This document shows, in pieces, positions 57,846 to 64,000 of a stretch of DNA of 64,000 nt. How positions within the stretch are numbered: the stretch's first letter is position 1; every line of letters starts with the position of its first letter. The notes under the pieces are model-generated. The model saw nothing but the letters and a program-made list of their open reading frames with translations, searched no databases and was not told the DNA's origin. The stretch is from Liolophura sinensis (taxonomy: Eukaryota > Mollusca > Polyplacophora > Chitonida > Chitonidae). The stretch is taken from positions 56,368,512 through 56,432,511 of the forward strand of contig NC_088301.1 of NCBI RefSeq assembly GCF_032854445.1, in the 5' to 3' direction. The position numbers and the translations under genes were made by a program.

Positions 57846-58862
57846 TAAATTTGTACACTGATTTCCTAAACATTACATGCAGGGTGCATGTTCGTACTTA
57901 TATCATTTTCTATGGTTAACTTCCAAAGGCCAACATGAATATTTTGTAGGTGTATATTTTGCATCATGTACAGCAAACAGGATCCAATACTATTGTATTT
58001 TCAAGTATTGGTACTTTGTCTGCAGATTATGGTTTTATACACATAACTTTTTTACATAATTTTTTCCACAAGAAATTTCAGATAATCTGGCTATGCCCTG
58101 CTAAAAGTTTTGGCATTTATTGCTTACACAAATTATAGTGTGAACTTTTGTTATACTTTTATCATTGTAGCCTGTGAATTAACCCTGTGTGCATATTAAT
58201 AGCTATAAATTACAGAATTCTTAGCCTCTTTTGTATTACAGTCAGCGTTAAGGTAAATATAAAGGTATGTATCTCAAAAAGTACTGCATGTGCTGAACTG
58301 TTTTGCATGTGCACAATGACATATGGAGGATTTCCCATAGTTGAAGCTCCGAGTGTGTGTTTATGATCAGAAATTTTCCTGATAATCGCTTTTGTATGTT
58401 AGGTTCCAGTTTAAGTTAAACTTAATGTGCTTAATGTATTGAGCTGAAGTTTTATATCCATATATCTCCTACATGAAATAAGCTATAGAAAAAGTACGAG
58501 AAGAAAGTTTTTTGTTTTTTTACTCTGCCGTTTTGATGAACTTGTACTTCTACAAGTTGAATCAACTAAATTGTATTGTTTGTTACCTGTGTTCCATTAG
58601 CATGTGGTAAAAATAATCTAGTCTGAGGCCTTACTGATAAGTTAGACTGGTGACCAAATGAATGTGCTTGTGCCATGTCTGGTACCGTTTCATGATAAAG
58701 GATATATGTTTATTTGTGATTTGCAATTCTTTAAAAGACTTCAGGTTAAAAATAGATTTCTCAAAGTTGTAAATGTTGAAATCAAAAGATCTGTTATAAG
58801 AAGAATACATTATGATATGAGCGATATATTGATATATCTTGTATGTATTCAAGAATTAGTAC
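57846..58862 (+). other. 3' flank and probable 3' UTR of the plus-strand gene
   Basis: AT-rich non-coding sequence after the TGA at 57843-57845. No AATAAA lies close to the stop. The best-placed plus-strand AATAAA outside SINE tails is near 59644, which would make the 3' UTR about 1.8 kb and include a SINE. The true end is not resolved. Confidence 0.35.
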
Positions 58863-58865
58863 CAG

Positions 58866-59113
58866 TTAGTTAGCGTGCTAGCGCAGCGTAATGACCCAGG
58901 AGCCTCTCACCAGTGTAGTTACTGTGAGTTCAAGTCCAGCTCATGCTGGCATCCTCTCGGGCCGTATGGGGAAGGTCTGCCAGCAACCTGCAGATGGCCG
59001 TGGGTTTCCCCCGGGCTCTGCCTGGTTTCCACCCACCATAATGCTGGCTGAAATCATATAAGTGAAATATTCTTAAGTACAGCATAAAACACCGGTCATA
59101 TAAATAAAAAAAT
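58866..59113 (+). mobile_element. SINE, Meta-domain type
   Basis: TAGTTAGCGTGCTAGCGCAG head, GTGAGTTCAAGTCCAGCTCA B-box region, GGGAAGGTCTGCCAGCAACC body, CCACCCACCATAATGCTGGC block and AAAACACCGGTCATATAAAT tail. TTAGTACCA on the left and TTAGTGCCA on the right are a likely target-site duplication with one change. Confidence 0.87.
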
Positions 59114-59920
59114 AAGTTAGTGCCAATAGTAAAAATGAAATAACCTCTCTGAATATAATTTGCTGGTTTGAAAACTCTTTCATTAGAGATAAATGTATTA
59201 TCGATGAAGACAATTGGCACTGACTAATAAGAAGGGTTCAAACGAGGAACCTACGAATGGAATGAATGGCCATACTGGTGATTTTAAGTCCTGGGATATG
59301 TCCAATATCAGGAAAATGGCAATGGTATGCCTGGTCCCTCCTCTCATAAGTTATTAACAGTTTTAACCATTAGTCAGATATAAATAATGGTGACAACTGG
59401 GTACAAATCTATGTGCATAATATAGCTTAGATACATATCTCTGTTATAATCAAGTAAAATGTGATCAAATATACCTGTGATTTCCTGATACGTTAATTTA
59501 ATACCTGTGAAAAAAATAAAAATATTGTACATTAAGGTTAGTTTTGACCTTGTAAAAATCCTGTGTAAGGATCTGAAATGTTTGTGGGGAAAGTACTGAC
59601 AGGAACTCGTCCCTTTGTTGTAGGCCGGTTTGTGTTATTTAGTAATAAACAAGACTACAGGAAACTTCATAATACTTTTGCATTTTTCATCTCTGTTTTT
59701 GCCGTGAAAAGAAATAGTTTACTGATATCTGTGTATCTTCTATGTGTTTAACTCCAGTCCCATTTAGGTGAAAGCTTGTCAGAGCTATATTTCCATTATA
59801 GAAGTTTGTTAAGAGGGTTTCATGATATCCTACTGGCAAAAAGTTATACTTTGTTACCTATATTTCACCCTTGAAATGCACTGTCACATATAGTAGGTCT
59901 ATATGTGGTTCAAAACAACA

Positions 59921-60191
59921 TCGGGGGCCTCCGAGGCTCAGTTGGTTAGCGCGCTATCGCAGAGTAATGACTCAGGAGCCTCTCACCAATGCAGTCACTG
60001 TGAGTTCAAGTCCAGCTCATGCTGGCTTCCTCTCTGGCCGTACGTGGGAAGGTCTGCCACCAACCTGTTGATGGTCGTGGGTTTCCCCGGGCTCTGCCTG
60101 GTTTTCACGCGCCATAATGCTGGCCGCCGTCGTATAAGTGAAATATTCTTGAGTACAGCATAAAACACCAATCAAATAATTAAATAAATAA
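59921..60191 (+). mobile_element. SINE, Meta-domain type, best-preserved copy, 11-bp TSD
   Basis: Full-length element: head GGGGCCTCCGAGGCTCAGTT with A-box-like TGGTTAGCGCGC, B-box GAGTTCAAGTCC (60002-60013), central AGCTCATGCTGGCTTCCTCT, GGGAAGGTCTGCCACCAACC, CGCCATAATGCTGGCCGCCG, GTATAAGTGAAATATTCTTG and tail ACACCAATCAAATAATTAAA. A perfect TCAAAACAACA flanks it at 59910-59920 and 60192-60202. This is the best template for the family in the window. Confidence 0.93.
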
Positions 60192-60202
60192 TCAAAACAA
60201 CA

Positions 60203-62688
60203 GTGTGACCTGGTGAATGTAAGTTTCCTGTGATTTCCTTGACTCATTAACCTAAAGACTGTCATAAATATGAAAGATTCTTGAACATGGCAACACCAAT
60301 CAACTATACATATTTCACCTTTATCACAGATTTTGAGAACTGCACTGTTGGCCTTGGTTATGTGCCATCAGTATTTTTGATTTCCCCCCCACCCCCCACA
60401 ATCATTTCTGATCAATATGTTTCCTGACAACATAATTCTGTTACATGTATAAGTACATGTATGTACATAAAGATCCAAGTTGAGCAATTAACTAAATTTT
60501 GGCCTAGTTTAGCACTCTCAGATTTTCCATTTTTTTGGCACGATGACTCCACTACTTGTTTGTGTGTAATTATCCCATATGAAAAAGCGAGGGATATTAA
60601 TTTGGGTCTGTGCATGTCATGTTTCAATTTCAAATACTGTCAGAAACCCATCTTAATCCATACATAAGTTTTGCACATTTAGCATGAGGATCATTATTGG
60701 ATTTTTTTTCTCCATGTGATAGGGCTTACAATATGATCATTTCGGGAAACCTAGGATCAATTTCAGGTCAGGTCATGCCAAAATGGTGCTTGTAGTTAGA
60801 ACAGGGAAACCGGACTGGTTGGCCTGGTGTCAGTATATAACTGGGTGGGGTGTCATGTCTGGGCTTTGGCATGATACATCAGTGGCAACAGCAATTCGGT
60901 GTCATGGACACCGTGACACACAAAGACACATTATATGTACACACATCTAATGACATTTCATTGTGATATGACTGAAAAATTGTTAACTATGAGATAAGAC
61001 CTCAAACATAAATACATACATACATATGATCACAAATTGGCTGGAGTGTCAATTTGATGAGAACTGGTTAACAATCTGGCTATTAGTGAATGACAAACTA
61101 AGGCTCCATAATTCCTTCAAATTTTGTGTATGTCTGAATAATTAATTTCCACAAATTGCCCTAAGAGTTGCCATCTCTTATGCAAAAAGTTCGAGGAATT
61201 AGGGTATAACTTAAACATGTTTGATATACTTCAAACTCCACTCCAACAACTGCTGTTTTCTGTAAATTACTAAGCTGTGGAGATTAAAGAATTATTAAAA
61301 TGTGTTGAAAAATTATCCAGGCTTTGACTGCAGCATTATAATTATGGTAAATTATAAGCAACAATCACAAGCAGATGTGATGCTTGCCTGCTTAGGGTTT
61401 AAATACATGTATATCCTCATACCTCCAACTACTTCCAGTTTTGTTAGAAGTTCAATTTTGGTTTCTCCATTTTGCTAATTTCATGCGTCTTGTTGTGGCA
61501 AGCTATATTTGTAAATACAGTACATGTATTTATAAGCGAAAAGAACTGCAGAAAATTTGGTTTATCCCCTTGTGTTGTTTCACTTATAAGTGCAGTCAGT
61601 TTTCAAGTGTATGAGGTGATTGAACCTGACGGACCTTCAGACCAAATCTGAGACCAATCACATAAGATTCAGTTGTGACATCACATGGAAACAGAGAGGT
61701 GTGGGTAGACAAAAATTAAAAATATATTTCAAGATTTCATGCCAAGATACTCACAGGCCAAATTTGAGACCAGTCCAAAAAGTCTGAGAGTTTTTCTTGC
61801 TTCTAACATGTTCTCACCACAATATGACTGAACTTGATCACAAGAAAACCAATTATTAAACTGATGAACAGAACAATGCTAAGGAAGGTGTCAAGCCAAA
61901 GTATGTACAGGCCAAGTTTCCATTTACGCAAGGCATGTGGGGTTGAGAATACAATGATATTCGAAGAGAAGCTGGACAGTATGCAAACAAATAGTACTCA
62001 AAAATTTTATGAAACATAACAGAACAATTTATTTTCATCTACAATTCTTCCATAAGAATAACAGCACAAGAACACCAAACTGCTTATTTATTATCAATAC
62101 AGTTAAATTACCCTACCAGTACTGACTTCTCCATTCTGGATTATATATGTAACTATAACTGTTTACCAATTCATTACACCATACACAACCAACAGATCCG
62201 AAATAATATTTGCTTCAATACAGCATATAATGTGTTTCCATTACAATGTTATTTATTTAAAAATGTTGTAAACAAAAATAATTCTATGATATCACAGACA
62301 TAAATAGATCCAGCCTTATTTTGATGTAGAAACTCTTATGTAAAATTCTCTATTGCTAATTTCCAGTAAAGGCACTTAGATACACTGCGTCATTTTACAA
62401 TTAGTTAACATGCACTGCCCCAAATCCTTTTTCAAATGCATTATCATTCTTCCATGTCTGAATTAAAACAAAGCACTACTTGAAGTCCATTTAATTTATG
62501 CATCTCTAAAAACATTTTAAATTAGAAATGTAAAATTCATGTACATAATTTAAGTACACATCTGAACACAGCGTTTAATACATGTATTAAAATACAGGTA
62601 CATGTATATGTACATAATTTAGGTACCACCAAAATATTTTTTCTCAAATGTGAAGAAGGGGAAGGGGAGGGGTGTAGAAGTAACATAA
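60203..62688. other. Intergenic stretch between convergent genes
   Basis: AT-rich sequence with no supported gene. It contains a short poly-C tract near 60386 and several TTTATT (minus-strand AATAAA) candidates between 62086 and 62260 for the gene on the right. Open frames here are short and look random. Confidence 0.5.
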
Positions 62689-63714
62689 TTAGCCAAAACT
62701 TGGTGTATTAACATACTGCAACTGTTGTTTGATAGCTTGAGTTATCTCTGTTATCTGTGTATCGTAGTTTACTTCACAAAGTTTTCTTTTGTTGGCATTT
62801 TTCCGACTCACTTTTCCTTCCTACAAATTAAAACAAATAAAAAAATAAAAAAACATAGAACAAAATATTCATGAGGGTGAATTAAATATGTCGCTTTTAA
62901 AGATATCAGTTTAGTCTTCTATGAGATTCTTGGTGCTCAGTTGGAAACCTGTTTCTGTGCTCACAGTTACAGACAAAATATCCATACCATAATATGTTCC
63001 AACTAATTTCAGGCATATAATAATGCCCAAGTACTATGAGTACAGGCATTCATAAGATGGCTAAAAGGTGTTTCCTTGCTTTCTGACATGTGTTGCAAGT
63101 ACACTCTGTGAGACAATGAAATTATATATGCACAGCAATGAGAGACAGCATCAAGCATGTTAGATTTTTATTTTTTTTTATTTCCCAAAAATGTAAAAGC
63201 TTCACTCCTTACCAGAACAAGTGCTCTGTCATCAAATGGCTCATTCAAAGTATCACAGAATTTGAAGCAAGGGCTGCTTAGTAGATCATCAAAAGTTCTG
63301 TTTGTATCTTCTTCTGGAAGAAAAAACGTACATTTAGCATAAAGGCATAAAAAATGTTAATTTTGATGTATATTTGGTTTAAAAGGAACAGGCAGTTTTC
63401 TCCCCAGTCCTTTCCCAAGAGGTTCTCTTACGCCCTAGGTCATAATAACTACTTTGACAACATGTTCAGCCTTAGACCATGAAAGTGAGTCTCTCAATCT
63501 AGAAAAAAAAATCATACAATCTTGAAAAGAAAACGAAAAAAAAAAACAAGATGAAATTCAAAGGGATGTTCAGTTTACCCGATTCCATATTAGAGCGGCT
63601 CCACTTGGTTCTTGATATTTCAGTGACAAAACTTGGTGTTCTTCTGCACCTAACCTTTCGTTTCATTACCATTTTCATTGTTGCCATTGGTGGGGAGGTT
63701 TCCCTCCCTGGCAT
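62689..63714 (-). CDS. Unrecognised gene, last three exons (enters from right edge)
   Basis: Exons 63579-63714 (MPGRETSPPMATMKMVMKRK, then RCRRTPSFVTEISRTKWSRS), 63213-63313 (EEDTNRTFDDLLSSPCFKFC, then DTLNEPFDDRALVL) and 62689-62820 (EGKVSRKNANKRKLCEVNYD, ending QQLQYVNTPSFG and TAA). All borders are GT-AG and phases agree (0-1, 1-0, 0-stop). This gives 122 C-terminal residues; earlier exons lie beyond the window. The first visible Met may be internal. The basic Ser/Thr-rich first part and short acidic motif (TFDDLLSSPCF) suggest a nuclear or regulatory protein, but I do not recognise the family. Confidence 0.7.
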
Positions 63715-64000
63715 CTACAACATACAAAAAAAAAATACATACATGTATATACAAAGAAAACAGAATACATAAATTTACACGAGCTCAGCATATATTATAT
63801 GTGTACGCATGGAAGTAAACATGATCACTGAGGTTATATTCAGCTCCAGCTGGTTTGACTTAAACTTCTGGTCTGTAGGTTTGTCAGGTACTCAGTGTTT
63901 CATTTATTTCTTCACCCCAGAATATGACTATTCTTGTCAATGAAATATTCTAAAGGTAACTCACTACATGTAACTTGAAACACTTGGATCATTTTAAAAA

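Noticed and set aside
59930-60020. A tRNA gene with A and B boxes
   Set aside because: The boxes belong to a SINE head; the sequence does not fold into a full cloverleaf with acceptor stem and runs into the SINE body.

Overview
This is a window of an animal nuclear genome, AT-rich, with small multi-exon genes, introns mostly of 0.3-2 kb (a few much longer) and many short interspersed repeats. The best clue to the lineage is a family of tRNA-headed SINEs. Their shared body (GGAAGGTCTGCCAGCAACCTG, then a GGCCGCCGTCGTATAAGTGAAATATTC-like block and a CACCAATCAAATAAATA tail) is what I know as the Meta-domain SINE type common in bivalve molluscs. I therefore read the window as mollusc, probably bivalve. 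No prokaryotic feature was seen.

Region 1 (about 0.1-28.7 kb, minus strand) is the 5' half or so of CFAP54, a very large protein of the motile-cilium axoneme central pair. I traced 38 exons (one tentative) by splice sites, reading phase and similarity to the remembered vertebrate protein. The gene runs off the left edge. From exon 6 to the left edge every exon joins the next in phase. Exons 1-5 contain three apparent one-base frame breaks and one 3' splice site without AG, all within 1.7 kb.

Region 2 (30.5-31.6 kb, minus strand) is a complete two-exon gene for MANBAL, an 85-residue single-pass membrane protein.

Region 3 (32.3-57.8 kb, plus strand) starts head-to-head with MANBAL. It holds a multi-exon gene I could not name, encoding about 640-720 residues: a short folded-looking N-terminus and a long basic Ser/Thr/Lys-rich remainder. 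One of its introns carries about 10 kb of a 101-bp satellite. The next exon (40 codons, phase 1-1) is present three times, each copy in an almost identical 1-kb block separated by more satellite. Downstream, a 1.68-kb segment with two more exons is tandemly duplicated, and the first copy is broken. This expanding gene is the most unusual part of the window.

Region 4 (59-64 kb) holds two SINEs with the plus-strand gene's 3' flank, then the last three exons of an unrecognised minus-strand gene that enters from the right edge and converges on the plus-strand gene.

All exon coordinates are hand-read from the sequence without transcript evidence. Functional statements on CFAP54 and MANBAL rest on family knowledge.
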